Assembly: GCA_942491345.1 (NCBI GenBank)
Contig: CALOAN010000053.1
Span: 212,399-276,398 of the forward strand
DNA length: 64,000 nt
Reading direction: 5' to 3'
DNA from: JAHEEL01 sp942491345
GTDB lineage: Bacteria; Actinomycetota; Acidimicrobiia; Spongiisociales; UBA5794
A model generated the notes under the pieces. That model worked only from the letters and a program-made list of their open reading frames with translations, was not told the origin of the DNA and searched no databases. Shown piece after piece: positions 25,495 through 33,560 of this stretch (position 1 is its first letter; every line of letters starts with the position of its first letter). The translations under genes and the position numbers were made by a program.

Positions 25495-25932
25495 ATGCCA
25501 GCAAACCTCAGCCGCGAGATCTCGACCGAAATCCGGTTGGCGGCATCCGCCGCCGATCGCGACGGCACTGCGGCGCTCAACACGCTCGTTTTTGGAGGGG
25601 CGTTGATGATCGCCTCGTCGGTAGCTCTCGTCGCCGTTGGCGGTGTCGCCGGTGTATTCCTGTGGGCGTTCGTGTGGTTCCTCGGCCTGGCTTCCGTCGC
25701 CGCGTGGCTTGCACCTCACATGAGCGCGGTTCGCCAGTGGCGAAGAGACCAGTCGGCCCGACAGCGAGTGCTGCTGGCCACTGCTCGAGAGCGAGCGGTC
25801 GACCTCCTGCTCAGCGACGACGTGTCGGCAGAGACGCAAAGAGCTGCCGCCCACCTCCTTGCTGAGGCCGCACCGCTCGAGCAGCCGCCGTCGACGCGGG
25901 GCAGCCGACCTCGAGGTGAAGAACCGACGTAG
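25495..25932 (+). CDS. Hypothetical two-helix membrane protein
   Basis: 145 residues. A short polar N-terminus, two adjacent transmembrane helices (TLVFGGALMIASSVALVAVG and VAGVFLWAFVWFLGLASVAA), then a charged helical cytoplasmic tail (RQWRRDQSARQRVLLATARE) with a disordered end. No family recognised. ATG 25495 has a GAGG 5 nt upstream. Divergent from the Kef-type antiporter, so a shared promoter region of about 117 bp is possible. Confidence 0.7.
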   Translation: MPANLSREISTEIRLAASAADRDGTAALNTLVFGGALMIASSVALVAVGGVAGVFLWAFVWFLGLASVAAWLAPHMSAVRQWRRDQSARQRVLLATARERAVDLLLSDDVSAETQRAAAHLLAEAAPLEQPPSTRGSRPRGEEPT

Positions 25933-26046
25933 GTCGCCGCCGGGCGGCTATCACACAGCATCGACTCGGCCGGGCGCACCTGGTGGCACCATGCCGACGC
26001 CGCTCCATGCCTTCGTACCGCCCATACTCACGGTTCGCTCCGGCCC

Positions 26047-26340
26047 CTACGAGTCGAGCGGACGCCACCACTGGCCGGCCTGGCGTTCCGGGTTCTCATC
26101 GTCGGAGAAACGCCGGGCGGTGGTCTTGAAGGCCTGGAACTCGGCGTTGAGGCGGTACTCGTCTGGGATCGCTGCAAGCCAACCTTCGACCGCTTCGGAC
26201 ACTTCCTCTTCGGTCCGATAGGCCGGCTCGATCTCCTTGACGATACGAACCGGGGCGGACGCGAGATAGACCACGGCCCCGAAGCCGATGTCATCACTGC
26301 CGGTGAGATCCCATTCGACCAGCAGAGGCCTTCTCGTCAT
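26047..26340 (-). CDS. Hypothetical protein, 97 residues
   Basis: Opening TRRPLLVEWDLTGSDDIGFG, then a YLASAPVRIVKEIEPAYRTE strand and a helical segment VSEAVEGWLAAIPDEYRLN, ending ERQAGQWWRPLDS. Small soluble alpha/beta protein, no family recognised. ATG 26340, with GGAGGGTG 16-24 nt upstream; the longer frame upstream (to 26898) has low-complexity composition and overlaps a better-supported gene on the other strand. Confidence 0.6.
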   Translation of the reverse strand: MTRRPLLVEWDLTGSDDIGFGAVVYLASAPVRIVKEIEPAYRTEEEVSEAVEGWLAAIPDEYRLNAEFQAFKTTARRFSDDENPERQAGQWWRPLDS

Positions 26341-26643
26341 CCACGGCAATCGCACTTCACCCTCCGATCCGGACCCTGACGGTAGCTGCCCAGCTCGGTA
26401 GGATCGGCGGCGGCGCACCCGGCGAAAGCTTCGGGATTCCTCACAAGCTTCCCGACGCTTCCTTTCCGTTGGGTGCGCCATCCTCGTTGGCGGGCGCGAG
26501 CGCCCGGGAGCTTCCGCACGCCCTGACCAGCCCCGAGAGCGGTGCGTACTGCCAGCGGCGCCACCTGCGTTCGGGAGCATATGCTCCCTCAATCCGACCC
26601 TGGACTCGCCGATAGTCTCACCAACAACGGGAGGACGGCGACA

Positions 26644-26937
26644 ATGGCCGCCAACGCGCACGTTCCGAGCCGGCGACGCTACATGCCGCACGCCATTTGG
26701 GCCGCGATGGTGATCGTGCCGTTCTTGTTTGTTCTGGTCTCGGTGTTCCAGACCGAGATTGGCCCGGGCGAATGCAGCGGCATCGGATGGGGTTGCGAAC
26801 TCTCGGGAGCGGACGGGGCCGGGATTGTCCTCATCTTCCTCGGGATTCCCGCTCTCGTCGTTCTGCTTGTGGGGCATCTGGTGATCGGTCTCGTTCAATG
26901 GCTGCGCGGACGATCATCCGTGGCTCAACAGAGCTAG
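26644..26937 (+). CDS. Hypothetical small membrane protein
   Basis: 97 residues with two transmembrane helices (HAIWAAMVIVPFLFVLVSVF and GAGIVLIFLGIPALVVLLVG) separated by a loop with a Cys pair (GECSGIGWGCELSG) that could form a disulfide outside the membrane. ATG 26644 preceded by GGAGGACGG. No family recognised. Confidence 0.65.
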   Translation: MAANAHVPSRRRYMPHAIWAAMVIVPFLFVLVSVFQTEIGPGECSGIGWGCELSGADGAGIVLIFLGIPALVVLLVGHLVIGLVQWLRGRSSVAQQS

Positions 26938-27324
26938 CCCCGCTCGACCCTCCTTGAATGCCCGCCGTTGGGGGACGCGGTCCCAGGCCTGGCGAGATCC
27001 GAGTCGGAGCCCGGGTGCCGCTTCAACCGCTCCGCCGCTCACCCGCGTACAATTGATGTCGGCGCATCCGGCGGCGTGCCTTCCCAGGTACATCATTCCT
27101 CCGCTGGGTGCGCCGCAGATCCTCGGCCGCAATGCCTCCCGGCCGCAATCCTCGTTCTCCCACGGGATCTTCCTGATGCTCGTCGGGAACGCCTGCTCAC
27201 GATCCCCGGCGACTCCCCTGGTTCGGTCGCGTGGCCACCTGCTGTCGCATTCATGCGTGGGCATTGAGTCTCCCGGCGGTCGATTCAGGAACCTCAACCG
27301 ATCCGCACCGCGTAGGATCGAGAT
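26938..27324. other. 387-bp gap, no gene seen
   Basis: Frames on both strands are broken or have shadow-like composition. The only sign of function is the last 20 bp, which lead into the GTG start of the YdeI-like gene. Confidence 0.5.
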
Positions 27325-27561
27325 GTGGCACAGCGTCCCGAACAACAGATGCCGGACGATGTCCGCGCGGAGCTCGAAGAGCACGGGTTGATCGACCTCT
27401 ATCAAGAGCGCCCGTTCTATCAACGGAACGACTATCTCGCCTGGATCGGGCGCGCAGCAAGGATCGAGACCCGCCGCAAGCGTATCGAGCAGATGCTCGA
27501 CGAGCTGGCGCAGGGCGGCGTCTACATGAAGATGGACCACCCGGCGAGTCGGCGGACCTAG
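27325..27561 (+). CDS. YdeI/OmpD-associated-family C-terminal-domain protein
   Basis: 78 residues. Ends with the family's helical signature RIETRRKRIEQMLDELAQGG. Full YdeI proteins are about twice as long; this is the C-terminal all-helical domain alone, with a proline-poor opening AQRPEQQMPDDVRAELEEHG. Function unknown (E. coli relatives are linked to antimicrobial peptide resistance). GTG 27325. The end overlaps the convergent HTH gene by 4 bp. Confidence 0.75.
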   Translation: MAQRPEQQMPDDVRAELEEHGLIDLYQERPFYQRNDYLAWIGRAARIETRRKRIEQMLDELAQGGVYMKMDHPASRRT

Positions 27562-27845
27562 GGGCGCTCGGCGAGGATACGCAGGAGAGCTCCAACCTCG
27601 AGGTGGTCCTCGAGGGCGTGCCGGAGCGGCAGGTCGGCGTTCACCTGGTAGTGATTCCGCCTTCCGACGCGCTCGTGCGATATGTAGCCGGCCTCCTCGA
27701 GCTCGGCGACGATCCTCTGGGTCGCTCGTTCGGTGATCTGAACCTGTTCGGCCACCTCGCGCAATCGCACGTCAGGATTCTCGGCAATGCAGAGCAGGAC
27801 GTGAGAGTGGTTGGTGAGGAAGGTCCAGCTGGCTGTGCTCGACAT
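27558..27845 (-). CDS. Small winged-helix (MarR/ArsR-like) regulator, Mrp-side paralogue
   Basis: 95 residues. Single winged helix: ASWTFLTNHSHVLLCIAENP, VRLREVAEQVQITERATQRI (helix-turn-helix), VAELEEAGYISHERVGRRNH (wing). It is a clear paralogue of the protein at 35494 (shared LTNH.HVL..IA, ITERA.QRI, SH.RVGRRN). ATG 27845 is chosen because it aligns with the paralogue's start and leaves the shared 21-bp site upstream; an ATG at 27872 would add nine residues and cover that site. It follows mrpG-E on the same strand and probably regulates the antiporter cluster and itself. Confidence 0.85.
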   Translation of the reverse strand: MSSTASWTFLTNHSHVLLCIAENPDVRLREVAEQVQITERATQRIVAELEEAGYISHERVGRRNHYQVNADLPLRHALEDHLEVGALLRILAERP

Positions 27846-27855
27846 CGAGCCATCA

Positions 27856-27876
27856 TACGTCATTGCATACATGAAT
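27856..27876. promoter_or_regulatory. 21-bp candidate operator, copy 1
   Basis: Reads TACGTCATTGCATACATGAAT on the plus strand (21 bp, given in parts: TACGTCATTG then CATACATGAAT). It matches the site at 35446-35466 at 17 of 21 positions. Each copy stands just before the start of one of two paralogous regulators, so autoregulation is the simplest reading. Confidence 0.65.
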
Positions 27877-27880
27877 CGGT

Positions 27881-28741
27881 CTACCGGTGCCCGCCTGCCT
27901 GCGCGGACGCGGGGTCTCCTCCGAATGCCTCGATGATCTTCGATTCCATTGTGATGATGCCCCGGACGGTGCTATCCGGATCTCGTGCGTCGAGAACGTG
28001 GACGTACAAGTGGTGGTCATGGAGTTCGAGGGCGACCGTGCCCGGAGTGAACGAAAGCGAGTTCATGAGCAGCGTCACCTCGGTGCGCGTCAACGACCTC
28101 AGCGGTACCTCCAACACCGCAGGACGGATCTGGTCGGGGCGGAGGCGAAGGGCGAGGATCACGTCCCACGTCGAGACGGCCATCTGACCGATGAAGTAGA
28201 CCACAAACCGCCAGGCGGCCACAGGATGCGTGACGGCGCGGGGCCATCTCGGAGCGAAGCGCCGGAATGTGTATGCAATGCCGAAGGCCACAACCACGCC
28301 GCTCACGACCACGTTGGGCGCCACTGAGCCGAATGCCGCGACCCACACCAGGAACAACCACAGAGCGAGCATCGCAGTCGACCCTCTGACACGGATACTG
28401 GGAGTTGATTCGGCCGTCGGAAGCTCGACCTCGAGCTCAACGGTCGACGGAGCCCTCGGCGTTTCAGGATCGTGATAGCCGGCACGGGCCAGGAGGCTCA
28501 TGCCTAGGGGACCCGAGAGGAACAGCAGCGCCACCACGACGAGCAGGATCAGCGCGCCTCCGACCGCCCCCGCCTCGATGCTCGCCGCGGTCGTGGTCGC
28601 GATCACGCCGACCGTGGCCGCCTTCGTCGCAGCGTGCATACGGGTGAAGACATCCGGAAACCTGAGAAGGCCGAACGCGCCGAGCGCCATCAGCGCAGAG
28701 CCGACAACGACGAGCGAGCCTCCGACAACGTCGACCATCAT
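27881..28741 (-). CDS. Mrp Na+/H+ antiporter subunits G and E fused
   Basis: 286 residues. Residues 1-100 are MrpG: GSLVVVGSALMALGAFGLLR, FPDVFTRMHAATKAATVGVI (the RMHAATK motif). After a charged linker, residues about 120-280 are MrpE: ALWLFLVWVAAFGSV, VVVAFGIAYTFRRFAP, FVVYFIGQMAVSTWDVILAL, RSLTRTEVTLLMNSLSFTPG and LYVHVLDARDP. In standard operons these are separate genes (mnhE between D and F, mnhG last), so this is a fusion with changed order. The start overlaps the mrpF stop by 4 nt. Membrane subunit of the Mrp complex. Confidence 0.92.
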   Translation of the reverse strand: MMVDVVGGSLVVVGSALMALGAFGLLRFPDVFTRMHAATKAATVGVIATTTAASIEAGAVGGALILLVVVALLFLSGPLGMSLLARAGYHDPETPRAPSTVELEVELPTAESTPSIRVRGSTAMLALWLFLVWVAAFGSVAPNVVVSGVVVAFGIAYTFRRFAPRWPRAVTHPVAAWRFVVYFIGQMAVSTWDVILALRLRPDQIRPAVLEVPLRSLTRTEVTLLMNSLSFTPGTVALELHDHHLYVHVLDARDPDSTVRGIITMESKIIEAFGGDPASAQAGGHR

Positions 28742-29001
28742 CGCTTCGTCTCCTCTTCGATGTACCTCGCCACGATGACCGTGCTGATGAACGCAGTCAG
28801 AATGGCGACAACGAGAACAGCGAGATAGGTGGTGTCGCCGGTCGCCACGACATAGAGTCCGAGACCTCCGGCGCCGACAAAGAGCAGTGTGTCGAGTGCC
28901 ACCATCCGATCCGCCACCGATGGGCCGCGCACGACGCGAATCAAGGCAGCGAGTGCGGCGAGCACCAGCAAGACTCCCGAGACGGTGGTCGCGACGATCA
29001 T
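28738..29001 (-). CDS. mrpF: Mrp antiporter subunit F
   Basis: 87 residues, three transmembrane helices. MrpF hallmark RVVRGPSVADRMVALDTLLF in the loop between helices 1 and 2, then YLAVLVVAILTAFISTVIVA. Overlaps mrpD upstream (28998-29001) and mrpG-E downstream (28738-28741) by 4 nt each. Confidence 0.95.
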   Translation of the reverse strand: MIVATTVSGVLLVLAALAALIRVVRGPSVADRMVALDTLLFVGAGGLGLYVVATGDTTYLAVLVVAILTAFISTVIVARYIEEETKR

Positions 29002-30470
29002 GGCGTCACCCCTTCGGGCATGGCAGCGACGATACCCTCGACGACAAGGTCGTTTGCGGCGCGCTCGGCATACGACACGATCGGCTCAGCGGCTACAGCA
29101 ATCACGAGGCTGACCGCAACGAGGGTTGCCGTCGCCAGGGCCATACCGCGGGGTGTGATGCGCCGCTCGGTCGTATTGGGTGTTCCCCAGAACACACCTG
29201 CCCAGATCTTCGTCATTGAGAAGAGCGTCAGCACACTCGCCACGAGAGAGACTGCCACGATGATCCACGCGCTCACGGCGAACCCGGCCTCAACCAACGC
29301 AAGCTTCCCCACAAACCCTGAGAACGGCGGGAACCCGGCAAGGCTGAGGGCCGCCGGGAGGAACAGCGCTGCGATGATGGGCGATCGGCGGGCAACCCCG
29401 TTGACGGCGTCGATCGCACCCGTTCCCTCCGATTCTTCGACGAGGCCACCAACGAGGAAGAGTGATGCCTTCACGATGATCTGGTGAACGATGAACACGA
29501 TCGCTGCAGCGACACCTGCGACGGTCCCGAATCCGAGGCCCATGATCATGTAGCCGATCTGGCTCACGATGTGAAACGAGAGGATGCGCTTGATATCCGT
29601 CTGGGCAATAGCGCCGAGCACTCCGACGATCATGGTGAGGCCGGCGATGACGAGCATGAACGTCGACGGCCCATCGCTCGGGAACAGCAAGGTTTGCGTG
29701 CGAATGATGGCATACACGCCGATCTTGGTGAGCAGACCTGCGAACAGCGCTGTCACGGGCGTCGGAGCCACGGGGTAGGAGTCCGGCAGCCAGAAGAACA
29801 GCGGGAAGATGGCTGCCTTGATCCCGAATACCATGAACAGCAGCCATCCAAGCCCGCTTCGGAGGCCGGGAGCGACGGCGTCGAGGCGACCGGAAAGATC
29901 GGCGAGATTGACGGTTCCGGTTACGCCGTAGATGAGCCCAATAGCGATCAAGAACAGGGCTGAGGCGACAAGCCCGATGACGACATAGCTGATAGCGGGT
30001 CGCGTCTCCGTGCCGTCGGCCCGGTGGGTCAGGAGCACGTAGCTCGCGGTCAGCATGATCTCGAATGCAACGAACATCGTGAACAGATCGCCGGTCAGCA
30101 GTGCGAGCGCAACCCCCGCTCCGAGGATCTGGTATACGGCATGGAACCCTCGGAACTCCTCGTCGGTCGCCCTCTGGCTCACGGCGTAGACGAGCACGGC
30201 GAACAGGGCAACCGTGGACGCAAGGAGCAGGAGCGCCGAGAAGCGGTCGGCGACCAGCTCGATGCCGAAGGGAGGTGTCCATCCACCGACCGCCACCACG
30301 ACGGCGCCGTCGCTGTCGACGACGACCAGCAGGAACGCAGCCACTGCGGCTGATGCGCCGCTCGCGGTCAAGCTGATGATGCGACGTCCGGCGATGCTGC
30401 GCCCAAGTGCCAACGCGAGGGCGCCGGAGAGGAGCGGAATGACGATCGGAAGGGTGGCCAGTGTCGTCAT
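28998..30470 (-). CDS. mrpD: Mrp antiporter subunit D (ND2/ND4-like)
   Basis: 490 residues, about 14 helices. Proton-pumping NADH dehydrogenase-like subunit with LTGDLFTMFVAFEIMLTASY (conserved Glu of helix 5), WLLFMVFGIKAAIFPLFFWL (helix-7 Lys), DSYPVAPTPVTALFAGLLTK, LSFHIVSQIGYMIMGLGFG and VHQIIVKASLFLVGGLVEE. Inner membrane; works with MrpA as antiport module. Overlaps mrpC and mrpF by 4 nt. Confidence 0.95.
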   Translation of the reverse strand: MTTLATLPIVIPLLSGALALALGRSIAGRRIISLTASGASAAVAAFLLVVVDSDGAVVVAVGGWTPPFGIELVADRFSALLLLASTVALFAVLVYAVSQRATDEEFRGFHAVYQILGAGVALALLTGDLFTMFVAFEIMLTASYVLLTHRADGTETRPAISYVVIGLVASALFLIAIGLIYGVTGTVNLADLSGRLDAVAPGLRSGLGWLLFMVFGIKAAIFPLFFWLPDSYPVAPTPVTALFAGLLTKIGVYAIIRTQTLLFPSDGPSTFMLVIAGLTMIVGVLGAIAQTDIKRILSFHIVSQIGYMIMGLGFGTVAGVAAAIVFIVHQIIVKASLFLVGGLVEESEGTGAIDAVNGVARRSPIIAALFLPAALSLAGFPPFSGFVGKLALVEAGFAVSAWIIVAVSLVASVLTLFSMTKIWAGVFWGTPNTTERRITPRGMALATATLVAVSLVIAVAAEPIVSYAERAANDLVVEGIVAAMPEGVTP

Positions 30471-30829
30471 GGCTTCGCCTCCCTTCTGCGTGCGATCCTC
30501 AAGTCCTCGCGGTCGTCCTCGACCTCATCTGAGCCTTGCTCAGTCCACGATCGATAAGCGAGGGCAAGCAAGAAGGCGGTGATGCCGAACGTGATCACGA
30601 TCGCCGTCAGCACGAGAGCCTGCTCGAGCGGATCCGAGTAGGGGCCGGCACTCGCTTCGTCAAGCAAAGGGGGCTCCCCCGGCGCGCCACCCGAACCGAG
30701 AAGAATGAGGTTGGCAGCGTGCGCGATCAGTCCCAGCCCCACGATGATGCGACTCAGCAGCCGTTGAAGAATGAGGTAGGTACCGGCGCCGAACAGGACT
30801 CCGGCCGTGATGGCAATGGTCCACGTCAT
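30467..30829 (-). CDS. mrpC: Mrp antiporter subunit C (NuoK-like)
   Basis: 120 residues, three helices. NuoK-like pattern ITAGVLFGAGTYLILQRLLS, RIIVGLGLIAHAANLILLGS, then the periplasmic loop and DPLEQALVLTAIVITFGITA. ATG 30829 is chosen because it overlaps the mrpB stop by 4 nt, matching every other junction in this operon; the longer frame upstream lies in mrpB. Confidence 0.95.
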   Translation of the reverse strand: MTWTIAITAGVLFGAGTYLILQRLLSRIIVGLGLIAHAANLILLGSGGAPGEPPLLDEASAGPYSDPLEQALVLTAIVITFGITAFLLALAYRSWTEQGSDEVEDDREDLRIARRREAKP

Positions 30830-31254
30830 GAGGGATCCGATCCGAGCTTGAAGATTGCGGTTGTCACGAGCCCCACCACGACGATGTACACGCCGAGGTC
30901 GAAGGCGAGCAAGGTCGATACCTTGATGTCGCCGATGATCGGGACGGTCCATTGCGCGTACTCGTAGGTCAGGAAGGTCCCCCCGAACGCCAGCCCGATC
31001 ACGCCCGCCGCGATCGCAAGCACGAGGCCGACACCCATTGCGGTCTCTGGATCGAACGGAAAGGCCCGGCGCAGACCCCTTCTACCGAAGGAGAGGAACA
31101 CCAGAAGGAACGCCGACGACGCGATCAGGCCACCGGCGAAGCCGCCGCCGGGAACATCGTGACCGACGACCAGGAGATAGACCGAGAAGAGCATCAGGGT
31201 CGGCACCATGGTCTGGGCGCCGGTCGCGAGGAGCGGTGAGAAGCGGATCTTCAT
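30826..31254 (-). CDS. mrpB: Mrp antiporter subunit B
   Basis: 142 residues, four helices. MrpB signature segments LMLFSVYLLVVGHDVPGGGF, AGGLIASSAFLLVFLSFGRR, GLAFGGTFLTYEYAQWTVPI and STLLAFDLGVYIVVVGLVTT. The GHDxPGGGFAGGL loop is characteristic. 4-nt overlaps with mrpA and mrpC. Confidence 0.95.
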   Translation of the reverse strand: MKIRFSPLLATGAQTMVPTLMLFSVYLLVVGHDVPGGGFAGGLIASSAFLLVFLSFGRRGLRRAFPFDPETAMGVGLVLAIAAGVIGLAFGGTFLTYEYAQWTVPIIGDIKVSTLLAFDLGVYIVVVGLVTTAIFKLGSDPS

Positions 31255-33515
31255 GAGGTTTCACTCCGCTCTCTACGCGCGCGCACGGGCCGAACGAGTG
31301 CCCCGATTCCAATACCCGCAGCAGCCAGCACCGTGATCTCGCCGAGGGTGTCGAGTGCACGGAAGTTCGTGAGAACGACGTTCACCACGTTCTTCCCTCC
31401 TGCGTCTGCAGCCCTCGCGATGTATTCGTCGGCAATCAAACGATCGGGCACGACCGTGGACGTTGCGAGCGCGGCCAAAACAACGACAATGCCTGCGAAC
31501 AGGGCGACCGCAATTCTGGCACGGGGTGAGAGCGACCGTGGCTCCGCGCCGAACCGCCTAGGCAGCTTCGCAAGGACGAACGCAAACAGGCCAACCGTGA
31601 GTGTCTCGATGAGGAGTTGGGTCAGGGCCAGGTCCGGTGCGGAGAAGACGACATAGATGCCTGCAACGGCGTAGCCGACGACGCCGATCATGAGCGCTGC
31701 CGCCATGCGCCGTTGTACGCGGGTTGCGGCGATAGCACCGGAAGCAGCGATCACTCCGAGGACGACCTCGCTTGGTTGGTTCCACGCCGGCAAGGAGATC
31801 GACGGATTCCAGGTGAACAGCCAGGTCGCTGCGGGCACCGCAAGCACAGATACGACAATCACAGCGAGGTACACGGGCAGCGATCCGTTCTGTACAACCC
31901 CGGTGACGGCATCGGCCGTTCGCACGAGCCCTCTGAGCGTTGCTGCGTAGACATCGGCCGCCCGCGGGAATAGCGTGCGCCGCGCCTCCGGGAAGAGCTC
32001 CGTCTGCCTCCCTCGCATGAGATAGAGCAACCCCCCTGCAATGACCACGATGGACGACACCGCCAGCGCAGCGGTAAAACCAGGCCACAGAACGAGTTTC
32101 ACACTTTGACCGACGGCATCCTCCACCGCAGTGGCCAGCGGCCGGGGATCGATGCCGAATCCGACCGCCAGCAGCCCCAGGGTGACCGGTGCCAAGACCA
32201 TGCTTGCCTTGGGTCGCGCGGCGGGCAACGGGCCGCTGCCGTCTGCGGAGCCGAACGCGCCGAACCACCAGCGTGCCGCATAGGCGACGGTGAGCGCAGA
32301 CGACGCGGCAATGACGGCGAGTGGCAGCCACTCTTCGGCTCCGATCAGCGTGTCAAACGCCGCTTCCTTCGTCACGAAACCCAGGAGCGGCGGGAGTCCG
32401 GCCATGGACCCGGCGGCGATCGCTCCGGCGACCGCAACAACCGGCATGCGGGCGCCGACACCCGACAGCTCCCCGATCTGCCTCGTCCCGGTGGCCTTGT
32501 CGACAATGCCGACCACGAGGAACAGGGCTGCCTTGAACAGCGAATGCGCCACGAGCACGGCCAGAGCCGCGCCTGTGAATCCCAGCCCGATCAGCGCGGT
32601 CATGAACCCGAGTTGGCTGACGGTCCCATAGGCCAGGAGGAGTTTCAGATCTCGCTGCCCAAGAGCGGTGATTGCGCCAAGCGCCATCGTGATGAGCCCG
32701 GTGGCGGTCACGACCCAGATCCAAAGCGAAGTCGTGGCGAATCCCGGAGCGAGCAGGAGCAGGAGCACGATTCCTGCCTTGACCATCGTGGCCGAGTGGA
32801 GGTACGCCGAGGCCGGCGTCGGCGCCGCCATGGCACCGGGTAGCCAGAAGTGGAACGGGAACTGGGCCGATTTCGTGAACGCCCCGAGGAATATGAGAAC
32901 GAGGGCAACCAACACCATCGTCCCGGTCGGCGGGTCCGCCACGATGGTCGAGATGCGCGTCGTGCCGGATGCCATCGCCATGAGGACAAAACCGGCAAGC
33001 ATCGCGAGCCCGCCCGACGTCGTCACGAGAACCGCCTGGAGCGCCGATGCCCTGGCTTCAGCCTTCTCGTCGTCGAAGCCGATCAGAAGGTACGAAGCCA
33101 CCGTGGTGATCTCCCAGAACACGAACAGGCCGAACAGTTCGTCAGATGCAACGACGCCGACCATGCCGGCTGTGAAGAGCGACATCTGGGCGAGGAACCG
33201 TGATCGTCGTGAAGGGTCCGCAAAATACCCGGCGCTATACACAACGATCAGAGAGCCGATGCCCGCCACAATCGCCGTCAGGAGGAGCGCGAACGAGTCT
33301 GTCGATACGGCAATCGTGACGCCGAGGGATGGAATCCAGTCGATCGTCTCGTAGCCCCCCGGAGCCCAGCCGAATGCGATTGATGCGACCAAGAGGAGCT
33401 GGGCCGCGTACGGCACGGATGCAATCGGAACGATGGCGCGTGGAAATCGACCGCTGACACCCCAGATCAGGGGAATCACAGCGACGTAGGCGGCGATCGA
33501 AAGAATGAACAACAT
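31251..33515 (-). CDS. mrpA: Mrp antiporter subunit A (ND5-like)
   Basis: 754 residues, the usual size for MrpA. N-terminal ND5-like region: ELFGLFVFWEITTVASYLLI (helix-5 Glu), SAQFPFHFWLPGAMAAPTPA, SAYLHSATMVKAGIVLLLLL, LAYGTVSQLGFMTALIGLGF, HSLFKAALFLVVGIVDKATG. The MrpA-only C-terminus has NuoJ/MbhD-like helices (AALMIGVVGYAVAGIYVVFS, APDLALTQLLIETLTVGLFA) and the terminal NVVLTNFRALDTLGEITVLA segment. First gene of the Mrp operon; 45 nt downstream of the CPA2 antiporter gene, so the two may share a transcript. Confidence 0.96.
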   Translation of the reverse strand: MLFILSIAAYVAVIPLIWGVSGRFPRAIVPIASVPYAAQLLLVASIAFGWAPGGYETIDWIPSLGVTIAVSTDSFALLLTAIVAGIGSLIVVYSAGYFADPSRRSRFLAQMSLFTAGMVGVVASDELFGLFVFWEITTVASYLLIGFDDEKAEARASALQAVLVTTSGGLAMLAGFVLMAMASGTTRISTIVADPPTGTMVLVALVLIFLGAFTKSAQFPFHFWLPGAMAAPTPASAYLHSATMVKAGIVLLLLLAPGFATTSLWIWVVTATGLITMALGAITALGQRDLKLLLAYGTVSQLGFMTALIGLGFTGAALAVLVAHSLFKAALFLVVGIVDKATGTRQIGELSGVGARMPVVAVAGAIAAGSMAGLPPLLGFVTKEAAFDTLIGAEEWLPLAVIAASSALTVAYAARWWFGAFGSADGSGPLPAARPKASMVLAPVTLGLLAVGFGIDPRPLATAVEDAVGQSVKLVLWPGFTAALAVSSIVVIAGGLLYLMRGRQTELFPEARRTLFPRAADVYAATLRGLVRTADAVTGVVQNGSLPVYLAVIVVSVLAVPAATWLFTWNPSISLPAWNQPSEVVLGVIAASGAIAATRVQRRMAAALMIGVVGYAVAGIYVVFSAPDLALTQLLIETLTVGLFAFVLAKLPRRFGAEPRSLSPRARIAVALFAGIVVVLAALATSTVVPDRLIADEYIARAADAGGKNVVNVVLTNFRALDTLGEITVLAAAGIGIGALVRPVRARRERSETS

Positions 33516-33560
33516 GGGGTCCTAGCAGTCCGCGCTGTTGGGGGTAAGTGGTTGGAGGCC

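Noticed and set aside
23767..25932. A 721-codon plus-strand frame
   Set aside because: It is antisense to the Kef-type antiporter for most of its length; only the last 145 codons (from 25495) are a gene.
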